DNA of 64,000 nt from Oxyruncus cristatus (Eukaryota > Chordata > Aves > Passeriformes > Cotingidae): positions 186,001-250,000 of the forward strand of contig VXAY01004762.1 of the NCBI GenBank assembly GCA_013399855.1, written 5' to 3'. Made by a program: the position numbers and the translations under genes. This document shows positions 25,624 to 37,280 of this stretch, piece after piece (position 1 is the stretch's first letter; each line of letters begins with the position of its first letter). The notes under the pieces were generated by a model. The model searched no databases and was not told the DNA's origin. It worked only from the letters and a program-made list of their open reading frames with translations.

Positions 25624-25700
25624 CTAGAATCAGAGAACTGGAGAAGGGTTTGGGTTGGAAGGGGCCTTAAGGACCATCTATTCCAAACCCCTGTGGCGGG
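25624..25700 (-). mobile_element. CR1 LINE 3' fragment
   Basis: Reverse-complement tail: CTAGAATCAGAGAACTGGAG, GGTTTGGGTTGGAAGGGGCC, then AAACCCCTGTGGCGGGGGG. Short remnant. Confidence 0.82.
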
Positions 25701-25799
25701 GGGCTGCAAGGGACATTGCTCAGAGCAGAGCCACTCCCAGCTCCATCCCTCGCCCAGGTGAGCTGAGGGGGTTCCCTGCATCAACCTGGCGGGACAGAA

Positions 25800-25990
25800 A
25801 ACTGAAGACTGATGACGGTGAGAGAGATTTTCATCGTTCAGTGAGATAACAAGAGGCAGAGATAAATACTCCTGCGGGCTGCAAGGCTGGGAGGAGTGGT
25901 CTTATCTCGCACCTCATTAAGTTTCCAGAAACCCTCAGCTGCTGTCACTGAGCGCTACTCTAACGGCACCGGGTGGTTTTCCAGGGACTT
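25800..25990. promoter_or_regulatory. Candidate element with three GATA motifs in 64 bp
   Basis: AGATAA at 25844 and 25860 and TTATCT at 25902, followed by CACCTCATTAAG. Repeat-free sequence immediately after a CR1 fragment. Confidence 0.38.
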
Positions 25991-26984
25991 GGCTCCAGGA
26001 GACACAGAAAAACTTGTATCAAGCAGCTCTTTAAGCCACAGCCCTAGTGATGACTAATAGAGATAAAAACAAGTGGGAGAAGAGCGAAATGCAGGTCAGT
26101 CAAAGCTGGAGGGGTGGTTCTGCCATCAATTTGCTGCACCAGGAAGGACAGCCAGTGGGAGGAAGCAAGGAAACCTGGAGCAGAGGCATCCCACAGCCTT
26201 CTTGCAAGATCTGGCATGGGAAGACAAGGACACAGAGTACTGTGGGCAGACAAGAATTACTATGAAAGACCATCATTTTCTGGCTTAAATCAGTGTAAAT
26301 TGGGACTGCCTGTGGAGCTTTTAAGGTAAAGCCCAAAGTAACAACTAAGCAACAGAAATATCCATCCCAGAAAGCCAGACTGTGCTGAACTGATCCCAAA
26401 CATGAGGATGTCGGCCCAGGTCCCCTCCCCCAGTACTGCTGCCAGTGCCTCTCAGCAGACCAGTCATGTGCAGGGACTGGGGGATTCAGCCCTGCTCACG
26501 CAGGACCTTGGAAGTGCCCAGGGCAGCTGTCCCCAAGGATGACAATGGCCACCGAAGGCATTGGGTGAGGTTCAGCCCCACTTCCCCCCATCCCACACAC
26601 CCTGGAGACCTGGGGCCAACACATCTATCATCTCCTTCACGAGCTTCTGCCACTTTTCTGCCTGGTTTTCCTTCTCATTCAGCACACACAGGGAGGGGTT
26701 AAAACATAAAGCCATTTATAGTAATTATGCTGAAGGTTGTCTACAGATAATGCAGCAAATAACACTGGATTTGGCAACAAAAAAAAAAAATCACTCTTAG
26801 CTTTAATAAAAGCATTTCAAAGCCCTGGAAGGTTATTTATAGGGTGTGTAAATGTAACTGGAGGGGAGGCAGAGTAAAGGGAGTTCAAAGGGTGTCTGTG
26901 AAAAGAAAAAACCCACTGTGTTATTGACACTGCTTCCTGCTTTCTCACACTCAACAACCTTCTTAAAACAAACTGGAGGAAACA

Positions 26985-27007
26985 ACAGCAACAACAACAA
27001 AAAAAAG
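26985..27007. repeat. (AAC)n microsatellite grading into poly-A
   Basis: AACAACAGCAACAACAACAA followed by A residues. Confidence 0.9.
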
Positions 27008-27165
27008 CTACTGAGAGCTGTTTGAGATTAAATAATACTTTTTGACAGCTGGTAGGAAAAGGACTGGTTCTGCATTCATGCTCACAATAGCGTGCTGCTC
27101 CCGACCCTCACTTGCATTGTAGAAGCATCTGAAAGCCCAGAGGGAGCGCTTGTCGGGGCTGGCAG

Positions 27166-27229
27166 GGGGACAGGATGGCAGGGACACAGGGATGGCAGGG
27201 AGGTGGGGACAGGGATAGCAGGGACACAG
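27166..27229. repeat. Imperfect GGGACA/GGATGGCA minisatellite
   Basis: Repeated GGGACA and GGGATGGCAGGGA blocks in about 65 bases. Confidence 0.8.
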
Positions 27230-30039
27230 TGTCTGTGGGAAGAGCTGAGCTGTCCCCTGCAGCATCAGTGGACTGGGGTGAGAGCAAGGGGCTCCCACAA
27301 GGTCCTCCCTTGCACCGTCATCCCCCGGCACCACCGGCGGCTCGTGCCTGGGGGGTGTGTGTAGGACAAGTGGGTTTCATTCCCCCGGACTGAGGTCCCT
27401 GGTCTCCATCTCCTGAGGACCCCAGTTATTTCGGGATGCAGCTCTGGCCTCACTGCCACACTCGCTGCCAGTGGGCTTTGGTGGGAGACAGCACCAGCTG
27501 CTGGGGGCTGCCCACGCAGGCTCAGATCGGGATGCGTGGGAGAAGTTTTCCTGGCAGAAGCTTGGCTTGAGGCAAAAATAAAATCATGTGGTGCCTTCGT
27601 TTCCTCGTGGCTTTGGAGCATCCGTAGGCTGAGCAGGGCTGAGAGGAAGGCCGAGGTTTGCCCTGCAGCTCCCAACTTCTCCAGGGAGCAACTGCATCTT
27701 CCAGCTCCTGCTCCCTGGCCGTGCCTGGCCCTCAGGAAAGCCAGCCCCACGCACCCAGAGAAAACCCTCAGGTTTTTCCTTCAGCAAGTTCAATTGCAAA
27801 CCCATCCAGAGCACTTTCTTTGCAGGACCTTTCCAAATCCAGTGGCTCACCTCCTTTCTTCTGGCCTGCCCGGGGAGTGGCAAGACCTTAGGCTGGCAAG
27901 AAGTCTACACTGGGTTTTAAGAAATGTCCTCTATCATAGCAGTAAGGAAAAAAGGTCCCTGGAAAGTGATGGAGGAGGAAGAGGCAGTTAAATTCCTTGC
28001 AAGAACCAGGCTGGGGAGGGAGGCACACTTTGACAAGGACAAGGATTACATGTCTTCTATTCATGCAGTCCCAAGAAGGAAACAGAAGCAGATTTCCCTG
28101 AGGTCCCACCTGGAAACCTGCCCCAGTCCTCCAGGGGTGACCCTCCCGCTTCCAACAATTCACTCCGAGTGCTAATGAAGCCAGGAGGACTGGAAGCACA
28201 GGACATGGAAACTTCACCAACATATACCCTGTAAAACGTCTTTTCGTCTTTAACTTTTGCTGTTCCCTCAAAACAAAAACAAATCAAGCCACATAACACA
28301 CTGGATTACTAAGTGGACAGAGACCCTGGGGGCCTGGGAGCCCGGATTCCAAATGAGGACATCGCAGCGGCCGAGGCCGGCCAGGACCAGCCTGTGAGCC
28401 CCAGGCTTTGCCAGCGAGCACTGCCAGCACAGCCAGGCTACACAACAGCAGCTGAGTGCGGGGGGTCTGTCCCAGCCCCTCATCTTGCCTGGTCTGGGGC
28501 AGAGGCATCTTTGAGCAGTGGGGGTGGCAGGTTTGACCACGCTCGGCGCAGAGAGGAGCAGCGCTGGGGGAAAACAAGGGGCTGTAGGGCACCTTCCCCT
28601 TCTCAAAACCCAGCCTGCTGCAGCAGGGCCAGCGGCTCGGCTGGCTGCTCCCTCCTGCTCCCTGTGCCTGGGATTCATTCATTTTGGGTTAACTATCTTT
28701 TCCATTTCTGAACGGCTTCAATTTTCCTGATGTCTCAGGAAATGGTTTATGAGGAAATAGAGCCTTGAGGGTGGACAGATGGAGAAAAATCTCCCTTCTC
28801 ACCAAATTGATCACTCTAATCTTTCATCTGCTCAGCACATAACCGGGCTGCTGGCACGTGGAGGTGCCACAGCTCTACCTGTGGAGCAGCTTGTCCAGCA
28901 GGGACTGTGCCTTCGGGTAACACTTGCTCCTTCCCTGGAAGGAGACGTGGGAGAAGGATGCACAGCACAAGCCCAAATCATTTCACCTGACAGAAGGAAG
29001 AGGAAAGGAGATGGAGGGGGTTCAGATCCAGGGTCCTGCTCAGGGTTTGCCCACAGACAGCACCTGCACAGATTTAATTGCTGCCCTTGCCCCCTCCCTC
29101 TGCTGCTGCTGTTCTGGGGCATAAAGGAGTTTCACATCACTGCTGTTAAAAAGGAGAGGAAGAGAAACCCACGGTCCTTGTTATGAAGCACTTGTATAAC
29201 AACATGTCCACTCCACAGGCTGTAACCAAAAGTGTCAATGAGACGCTGTGGGGTCTCCAGTGTTGGCAGAGCTCGAGGACGGGTTAAATAAACAGCTGCT
29301 GGGAATGATTTTGACACAGATTAACCTGCCTGAGGGCAGGAAAATGGACCTTCCAAAGTCTGTTCCCTTCCCGTGTTCCCTGATGCAGTGACTTCACATG
29401 CACAGTCTTCCCTCCCCAGTCCTGGAAAGTTCTGGGGATGCTGAAAACGTGAGCAGCTCAAGCTGGCCACAGATGTGCCAGTGGTAAAAACCCTCTTCCC
29501 TCAAAGGGAAACCCTGATTAGCTGGCACTGAGCAAAACAAATATGTAGAAAGGAACGTGCAAGGATCAATAATGATACACAGCATTCAACCAGGTCTACA
29601 GGGAGGACAGCTGAGTTTACAGACACCAGCCTACATATGGTGTAATCAAGTCCTGCACCCAGATACTCAGGGTGGAGGTGCAGTGACTCATTTGACTATC
29701 ACCCTTCTGATCCTGAGACTGTTTCTCAATCCTCCTCCTCCCCCAGGGCTCACTTTTGACTTCCAGGCTGTCCAAGCTGCTCTGGAGAGCAGCCCCATCC
29801 CACCCAGCTGAATCCAACCTGCTCAGTGTTGGCAGACAGGGTGGCAGGACAATTGCCCATCTACAGGAAGAGGTTTCTTGCCAGGGTCCCCACCAGCAGA
29901 AGTTAATACAGACGTGGGATGAACATATCCATGGAAGAGCTGTTGGTAAAGCACCCCATGGGGCGACACAGCCCCTGAGCCAGCACCCAGCTCATCCCTC
30001 TGTGCCCTTCTCTCCTTTGGCTCGAGTCGCTCCCGTGAC

Positions 30040-30680
30040 TCTCAATTAACATTTAAGATTTCACTGAATAGCTGGCTGATTTATTTTATTTCTAGGGCCA
30101 GTAATTTATGGAAATATATTCTTAAAAATCAAACAGAATGCACTTTACTAATAGATGGACCATTCTCTGACATTTTGCAGAGTAAATGAGCATTTGTGCC
30201 CAGTGGCGTGTTGTCCCATGACTGAACCCCTATAAAGGGCTTCAAAAACATCTATTAGCCAAGCTCATTAGCTTAAATATCATTAAAATAAATTATATTT
30301 CTCTACACATAGGCCCCAAAGTGAACACTACTCTCAATGGTTACAGGTCAAATGCTCACTTACTCTAAGGACTCTGTGCTGAAAATAGAAAGGGTGTTAA
30401 AATTAGTTTACACAACTGCAGTGGTACAGAAGAGTCCTGGTACAGAAATGATGTGTCTGTGCCTCAGTTTAAAGGCATTAACATCGAATATGCAGAATTT
30501 ATGACACATTTTCTTTTCCAGAAAAACCCATTTAAGATTTCCTGCTGGTTCTGTGGACATTAAAAAGATCTTTCCCTTAATTTTACTGCTTTTTAGATTT
30601 ATTCATGCATCCATTTTCCTGTTTAGAGACCCAGTTTAAGGGAATGCTTTCAGGTGGGTTTATTTCGTTGTAGCTCAGTT
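30040..30680. promoter_or_regulatory. Candidate conserved non-coding element
   Basis: Over 600 bases of AT-rich, repeat-free sequence with GGCCAGTAATTTATGG, CTTTACTAATAGATGG and CTCATTAGCTTAAATATC. The poly-G tract follows it directly. Confidence 0.4.
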
Positions 30681-30704
30681 TCTTACATTCCTGATTTCAG
30701 CTGC

Positions 30705-30727
30705 GGGGGGGGGGGGGGGTGGGGGTG
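30705..30727. repeat. Poly-G tract (G15 T G5 T GG)
   Basis: Fifteen consecutive G residues followed by a second G5 run. Other G-runs nearby are absent. Confidence 0.95.
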
Positions 30728-31297
30728 GTTTGTTTGTTTTTCCATTAGTCAGGCCAAAAAAACTAAACAAAAGTAGCACCAGCTCCATTCAAACCACACA
30801 AACTCAATTAGGCTGATTTAAACCACTCCCCGTCAGCAGGGCTGATTTATTGCCCCTGCCAGGCGCCGCAGGGGCACTGCCCGCACATCCCGCCGGGATC
30901 CCGCCGGGCTCCCGCCCTCCTCTGCCGCCAGCAGCTCCTCCTGAGGGTCTCGCTGCCCATCCTGAGGGTCTCACTGCCCAACCCAGCCCCTGCCCCCAGC
31001 CAGGATGTGGCAATGGGCTCACTGGTGGCCCTCCAAGTGCCACCCTCACACCACAGAGGGCACAAACAAGGCAGGTGTGTACCAGCAGACCCAGAGGTGA
31101 TGCAGCGGCACGGAATGGACCTTCAATCCATAAACCAAGTATTCTGGAGGAGCAGAAATGTAGCGGATTTACATTTTCATTGTGGTCAGCTTTGCGGAGC
31201 CCAGGCTGCCAAAAGGCTGTGTGTCCTTCTCGTTCTTGTCTTACCTCACCATCAAATTATTTCCAAAACTCCGAATGCTTACATTTATATGATTGTA

Positions 31298-31615
31298 GGG
31301 GCTTCCAGGAAGGCTGGAGAGGGGGCTTTTCACAAGGGCATGTAGTGATAGGATGAGGGGGAATGGCCTTAAGCTGAAGGAGGATAGATTTAGGTTGGAT
31401 ATTAGGAAGGAATTCTTCCCTGTGAGGGTGGGGAGGCCCTGGCACAGGTTGCTCAGAGAAGCTGTGCCTGCCCCATCCTTGGAAGTGTCCAAAGCCCGGA
31501 GAGGACTCAGAGCAACCTCATCTAGTGGAAGATGTCCCTGCCCAGGGCAGGGGTTTGGAACTGGATGAGCTTTACGATCCCCTTCCAAGCCAAACCATTC
31601 TGCGATTCTGTGATT
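31298..31615 (+). mobile_element. CR1 LINE 3' fragment, one of the longest here
   Basis: About 320 bases, from AAGGCTGGAGAGGGGGCTTT through GGTTGGATATTAGGAAGG and CTGGCACAGGTTGCTCAGAG to CCATTCTGCGATTCTGTG. It is non-coding. Confidence 0.92.
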
Positions 31616-32044
31616 TTTTAATGCTTTTTGTTGGAACACGGAAGTTGATACAATGCAGGGGCATCAGTAAGGACATTTCTGGGGGGTGTGTGGTTGCAGA
31701 GAGGTCACACAAGCCTTGCTGTGCTCCGCTCAACACCTCTGCTATGGGCAAAGGGATCTAAGGTGGCTCCAACGGCCACGGGCCGAATTTGCAGAACTAA
31801 TAGTTACTGATGAATAATTCTGTCACGGCACAGTGAACACGGCAACCCCCAACGTGATTTTCACAGCCTGACAGGCTGAAGCAACGAGACCTTTTGGCCT
31901 CGAAAGAAGACCCTCCCAAAACGCTGCTCCCACCTCGGGCAGGGACCTCCCCCCGGCCCTGCAGCTGCTCCGACTGCAGACACAAAGCAGGCAGCGGGCG
32001 GGGACGAGGGCCGGGCCTCAGTCATCTCGGGAGTGAAAAGTACA

Positions 32045-32400
32045 TGTTATTACCGGAGCAATTTGTATGTTGCTATTCTCAAAGCATCACATGAGTTGTA
32101 TTTTCCTTGTTAGCAGCACCTCGAGAACATTAGTGCCAGTGTAACAGAAATCCAGCCCCGAGGTCCCCCCGCCCAGGCTGTGACAGATTGCTCGCAGAAA
32201 CAACGCGGTGATTGAGGACCTGGACTAATCACGGCAATTGATATAAATTACCGTGTCAGCTACACCGATGCCGCAGTCTGCAGGTTCACACCTCATTAAG
32301 CTTCCAAGTGCCAAATGAATCAACAGGGTTCAGCAGAACCATTCTTAATTAATTGTTGTAGCAATAGGGGAAAAGTAACGGAAAAAGAGAATCAGAACTC
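32045..32400. promoter_or_regulatory. Candidate conserved non-coding element containing duplicate copy A
   Basis: After copy A the sequence stays element-like: GGACTAATCACGGCAATTGA, ATATAAATTACCGTGTCAGC and CTTAATTAATTGTTG. Several CpGs sit inside AT-rich sequence, which is unusual outside functional elements. Confidence 0.42.
32057..32170. repeat. Copy A of a diverged ~113-bp duplicated element
   Basis: AGCAATTTGTATGTTGCT, TCTCAAAGCATC, TATTTTCCTT, TTAGCAGCAC and AGTGTAACAGAAATCCAG occur here in the same order and spacing as at 33766. It is not a CR1, and no third copy was seen. Confidence 0.88.
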
Positions 32401-33169
32401 CCAGCGCAGGCGGGCGGGTTTGCACAGACTGAAACCTTCTCCGATTTAGCATTTGAGATTAAAGCCGCCCACGGACTAATCTCAGCCAGCAAAGAACTGC
32501 CAGGGGCTGGTTTTGGACTAGGGTGGAGTGAAAATTCAGGCTGGCGACTTGGAGAAGTCTTCCCTCGAGTTGTGCAGTGTGTTTTGCATAGAGCTCTTCA
32601 GGCTCCGAGTTCTGTTGCCTGTGAAATCTCCAGGTTTCGATTTCCCACCCCACCCCAGCGGGCAGAGGCCACTGCTGGGCACCTTAGAGTCTCTTGGAGC
32701 TGATGGAATTTGCAATTCAGCAGCTTATTTTTAAGCCAAATGTGTCCATTTTTTTCCTGTCTATGTTCCCCGAAGCAAGTTGCACAGTTACCAGTGATGG
32801 AAGAAGCCAGGAAAGTTGTGGTCTCACCTCTGGCAAAGCTCCAAGCCTCTTGCTCCATGGAATCCACTGGGCCAGGCTGCTGGAAGGACACAAAGTTGAG
32901 CCCAGGGGACAAAAGATCAGCAGCTGCAAGAGTTTGAAAAGCAAAGGACTCTCCAGCCCTTGTCCTCGCAGGGGGCTCTCCTCCAGCACACAGCAGCACC
33001 AGAAAGTCTCATCAGAGCCTGGAAGCCCTGGAGCTCGGGGAATGCTGCACAAAGACCAGCACAGCCTGTGGGATCATGGCATCTCCTGTGGCTGAACCCA
33101 GAGCCAGCCTCTACAGGCACTTCTTGCGGCATCTTTAGGATGGATTAAACACAGCAGCAGCATCCATCT

Positions 33170-33335
33170 CCCCGGAGCGGTCACACCCGCGCGCCCGTGG
33201 AGCAGATCCAGCGGGACTGCGGCTCGCGCTCTCCGCGGGAGTTTTGTGTATCTCCTCCTGCCTTCCCTCGCGCGCGTTCCGCCAGCTTAAACCCTCCCTG
33301 GGGCTCACATCTGCTCACCACACAGCTTGTAAGTG
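33170..33335 (+). promoter_or_regulatory. Short CpG cluster followed by a strong splice-donor-like site
   Basis: Dense CpGs from about 33,175 to 33,290 (for example CCCGCGCGCCCGTGG and CTCGCGCGCGTTCCG), then CAGCTT|GTAAGT at 33,329. It could be a small promoter with a non-coding first exon, or simply a GC patch. No second exon is identified. Confidence 0.25.
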
Positions 33336-33765
33336 CGTGCCTAATGCCATGGGCAGTTCAGCGCTCAGACCACATTCCCAGCGTTGGATGTCTCCGGGTA
33401 CTCACACTTTCCCCACCGCTGCCACTCATCCGGCCCGTTTTCCCCGGTCTGTAAAACATCCAGCTGATACTGATACCGCAGTGGGGCCCTGACAGCCACA
33501 GCTTGTAGCTGTCGCTGCTTTGCTCACCAGATCACCCAGTTACTCTACACCACTGATCAACCTGTAATCTCAGTAGTTTCTGAGTAAAACGTAAATTAAA
33601 GACAAAAATGGAATACGAAAACAGATTTCGCCTCTTTCATGCTCGTGCCTGGGGAGCACCAATGCGCAGCAAGGGAGCTTTGCGGCTGGCCTCCTAAGGG
33701 AAGTGGGGTGCCAGGAGTGTAAGGGAGGTGTCCGTGGTCACTCAAGAAGCCCTGGCTTTCGCCAA

Positions 33766-33877
33766 AGCAATTTGTATGTTGCTGTTCTCAAAGCATCGCG
33801 AGTGGTATTTTCCTTATTAGCAGCACTTCTTGGACATTGCTGACAGTGTAACAGAAATCCAGCACTGAGGTCTCCCA
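33766..33877. repeat. Copy B of a diverged ~113-bp duplicated element
   Basis: Same order of blocks as copy A, with a 2-base deletion after GCATCGC and scattered substitutions. Both copies are on the plus strand, 1.7 kb apart. Confidence 0.88.
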
Positions 33878-34329
33878 GTCCGGGTGGGGGACCTTGTTTT
33901 AAAAACCTTGGGTTTACCCTTGGAGCAGAGTAATGAGTTGAAATGACCCATTCCCATCACACATCCTCCTGCTCAGCCCCTTTTGTGCCTGGGGTGGGAG
34001 CCAGTGGAAATACCCAGCCCATTACAAGGAACTCAGGGCTGTATTAAAACAACATTAGCAACCAGGAAAACCTGATACTGCAGCTCCAGCCCTTTCTGCA
34101 GGGCCTGGTTGGGTCAGAGCCTGGGGGGAAGGCGGACCTTGATCCCTGAGCAGAAGGCAACAGGCTCCCAGCTTGGTGTTCCCAGCACAATGCCTCCCAC
34201 ATTCCCATGCTCACGGACACCTGTGTCAGGGTCTGTATCACATTATCAATTAAAATAGCTTCCCATGACTTGCCCAAAATCCAGTAGGTTCTCACGTTAA
34301 TTTGATATCTCCTACCCACCTAATACATG

Positions 34330-34640
34330 ATTATTTTCTTTAGTTTCTCTTTTCCCCATATAAATCTCTGCCAGATTAATGAAGTTGACAATTCTTTAAG
34401 CAAAAGTGATTTTAAACCGTATTTCCAGGCTTCAGAATTCCAGTTCTAGCAACTACAAGTATTAAAAAAAATGTTAATTGCAGTTTGCTTTTGAAAAGTT
34501 TGTGTCCAAAAGTCCTTACATTATAAATATTTGTATTATAAATATTTTGTTCTTTACATTTATTACTTCAAGTCAGTGCGATAACATTTCTGCTCTTGCT
34601 TTACTTTTAGGGATCTAAGGTGCAAATTGAAGGATTAGCA
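34330..34640. promoter_or_regulatory. Candidate AT-rich element
   Basis: Repeat-free apart from a doubled ATTATAAATATTTGT near 34,520. Contains CAGATTAATGAAG and GTTAATTGCAG. Weak call. Confidence 0.25.
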
Positions 34641-34928
34641 ATCCAAATAGAATAGCAGGAATACAAACAGGCTTCCAAGCCCATTTATAAAAGCCAGTTG
34701 CTCACAGGCGAGACAAACGAGGAGCCCAGCGCTGGGAGGCAGGTTCTTGTGTGGAAAGTCTCTTCACACCTTAATTACAGCTTCTGCCAACCACTTCAGC
34801 TCTGGAGTGGGATGTTTTCTCTGGTGAGAGGATACCATTAGCACAAGGAGCAGCATCCAGGGAAATCACCTCGCAGGGGGAACTCCTCAGACTTCTGTTT
34901 TTAGCCACTTGGAAAAGCAAATTGATGA

Positions 34929-34976
34929 ACACACACACACACACACACGCACGCACATTTGTGTGTGCACACACAC
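34929..34976. repeat. (CA)n microsatellite with a GT-rich central patch
   Basis: About ten CA units, then CGCACGCAC, then TTTGTGTGTG, then CACACACAC. Confidence 0.95.
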
Positions 34977-35111
34977 GTCCTCTGCTGCCTCTGCTGGGTA
35001 TTCACTGACACCCAACAGCTTTGCAGTTTATAGGCAAAGTGTGATTTAGGACTTTTCATTAGGGTCATTAGGAGCAGGGTATTAAAGGTCCCTGAGCTGA
35101 GTGTTTCAGCT

Positions 35112-35235
35112 ATCAGAATGATGAATATCCTGAGTTGGAAGGGACCCACAAGGATCATCGAAGTCTAATTCCTGTTCCTGCACAGGCCAGCCCCAGGAAT
35201 CCCACTATGTGCCTGAGAGTGTTGTCCAACTGTCT
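35112..35235 (-). mobile_element. CR1 LINE 3' fragment, distinct subfamily
   Basis: Contains GAGTTGGAAGGGACCCACAA, CCTGCACAGGCCAGCCCC and CACTATGTGCCTGAGAGTG. This matches the avian CR1 class whose tail has the 'tgcacaggaca' and 'gtgcctgagagc' blocks. Confidence 0.8.
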
Positions 35236-36599
35236 GTATAGAGTAGGTTCAGGAATGGTGTAACACTGTAATTATTCATAACTCAAGTCCTTTGGGATTT
35301 GAGAGCATGTTACCAGTATCTTCTTGGAATAGAGTCTTATCCCAATTTTTATACACTACTATTCCCCTTGCTCTCAGGGACCTCACATACCCTCCACTAC
35401 TGAGACTGATGGAGTTTACTGTCAGACATCTGAAGGTAAAAAGCAACTTTCCACTGGTGCCAAACCCTTGTCCAGTCCTTCAGAGCACAGATGAATGACC
35501 GGAGCACTGCCAGGCCCCTCAGTTCAGTTTTGTAGTTCCCGTAGATGATCCTCACAGCTCTGACTTGGACACAACCTGGTGCATCACTGTGGATGAAGCT
35601 GTGATATTCCACGTGGTGCCACAGTGAGTTCCAGGCGTGCCAACATTTCTGCTCCTGCTTCTTGGCCTCTGTCATTCCCCAGAGCAGCAGGCACAGCGTT
35701 GCTTTTGCAGGCCCTGAGTGGGGCACATGTGCCACAGAGTGAGGAAGAAAGGCACATTCAGGGTCAAAACTTACATCAGGTCTCAAGGAGAGGCGATTTC
35801 AGCTCACTCTTCTACCCCAGCTAGAGGGACCAAGCGTGAACAGACCAGTCACTCAGGACAGGTATACAGCAGCGTGGGAAGGTAACTGGAAGGACAGACC
35901 AAAAATCTCAACTTTCTATTGCAATCTTGGTTATCACTTAAGACAATTTAATTTTTTAATTAACGTCAGGACCAGCAAATCCTGAGTAATATGCCAGGTA
36001 GAGCAAAGTGTGGATATATCACCAAACTTGCACAGATGTGTGTGACTCCTCACAGCCCTGCTCCACAGTGCAGAAGCCCACAACAAAGCACTAAGGCAAT
36101 TTAAAACACGACAGGAAACACACCATGACCTCAGCTTTGATAGTCTTCCCTCTCCAAATGTGTTATCCCCAGGACATTACAGTCCCTGTGCATTTGTTAC
36201 AATGGCACACAAAACAGGTTCTGGCCATTTTTATCCCTCGGATTTTTCCAGTTGGACTAACAAACTGATTTGATGAGTTACCTGCTCGCAGCAGCAGGAG
36301 CCAGCAGGGGAGCAGCAACACGTTACCCTATTGCCACCACTGATCCAGCAGAGATCCAGTCAGTGGGAAAGGGAGAAGCAGCTGTGGAGGCAGAAAGCCA
36401 CTTGTTCAGGACAGCAAGTGCTGACAGCTCATCCCGTGCTCTTCCTGGTGCTCCCCGCACTGGCTCCCACAGCCCTGAGCAACTTCTTCCTAAATCCACG
36501 GCACAGAGCACTGCACTTGCTGTTCGGAATATCACCACTGGAACACAGAGTGGCAGCTCGGATGCTCTGACCTTGTCTGCTGTGCTTCCACGCTCAGAT

Positions 36600-37170
36600 T
36601 TTGAAATTAATCATCTAATACCGGGTAACTGCTTTTAAATTCGGCCGAATGGGGCATGAATCTTGCTGAATGAGAAATGCAGGTCTCTGTAGTGAAATAG
36701 ATTAAGTGCTGCTACGCTCCCCATTTTGTTTCAAGGCTTCAGTTGCAATTGCCGGCTCTAATTTGAGGTGGGAAGACTCGCTATAGGGTAATTAAGCACG
36801 CGAGGAGCTCAGGAGAGCTGCCTGCCAGCACCTGGCAGTGGGATTCCCCTTCCAGAGGCACCTGCACTAAACGGTAATTCCTTCCCTCCATTTCCCACTT
36901 CACTCCCCGGCGCTTCTCCCAGCAGCTCGGAGGAACAGATGGAGCAATCACCCTCCTCCTCTCCCCAGCACGGACCCCTGCTGCTACCCAGCGCCTTGTG
37001 CAGTTGTAATACACATAATTAGGCAAATCAATGGACAATGCAGCATATTAGGGGAGGAGGAGTTACATCAAGGCGGAACACGAATCCCAATTTATTTACT
37101 GCAGGAAATAGGACATTTCTGCATAATTGCCAAAAATTGCAGGCACGAGATGAAACGTAATCACAGCCCT
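36600..37170. promoter_or_regulatory. Candidate conserved non-coding elements (two cores)
   Basis: The core at 36,600-36,790 has GAAATTAATCATCTAATACC and GGTAATTAAGCACGCG. The core at 37,005-37,160 has CACATAATTAGGCAAATCAA and TGCATAATTGCC. Both are repeat-free and CpG-containing; GC-rich ordinary sequence separates them. Confidence 0.4.
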
Positions 37171-37245
37171 GGCAGGTAGGGTGCTGCCATCAGGTCACTG
37201 CCTGGATTATATGGAGTACAGCTGAGGGGAGTTCGGTCTCATCTT

Positions 37246-37280
37246 GGTATATATATATATTTATATATATATATATATAA
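37246..37280. repeat. (TA)n microsatellite with one TTTA interruption
   Basis: Two alternating TA runs separated by TTTA. The flanking sequence is conserved-element-like. Confidence 0.95.

Larger units (their letters stand above)
25991..30039. other. Intergenic, no gene seen
   Basis: GC-moderate, with A-runs at 26.78 kb, the AAC repeat at 26.99 kb and the GGGACA minisatellite at 27.17 kb. No CR1 was recognised in this 4 kb. Confidence 0.45.

Noticed and set aside
35395..35790. Long minus-strand frame next to the CR1 at 35.1 kb
   Set aside because: No exon signals and no recognisable domain; it may be older repeat sequence that I cannot classify.
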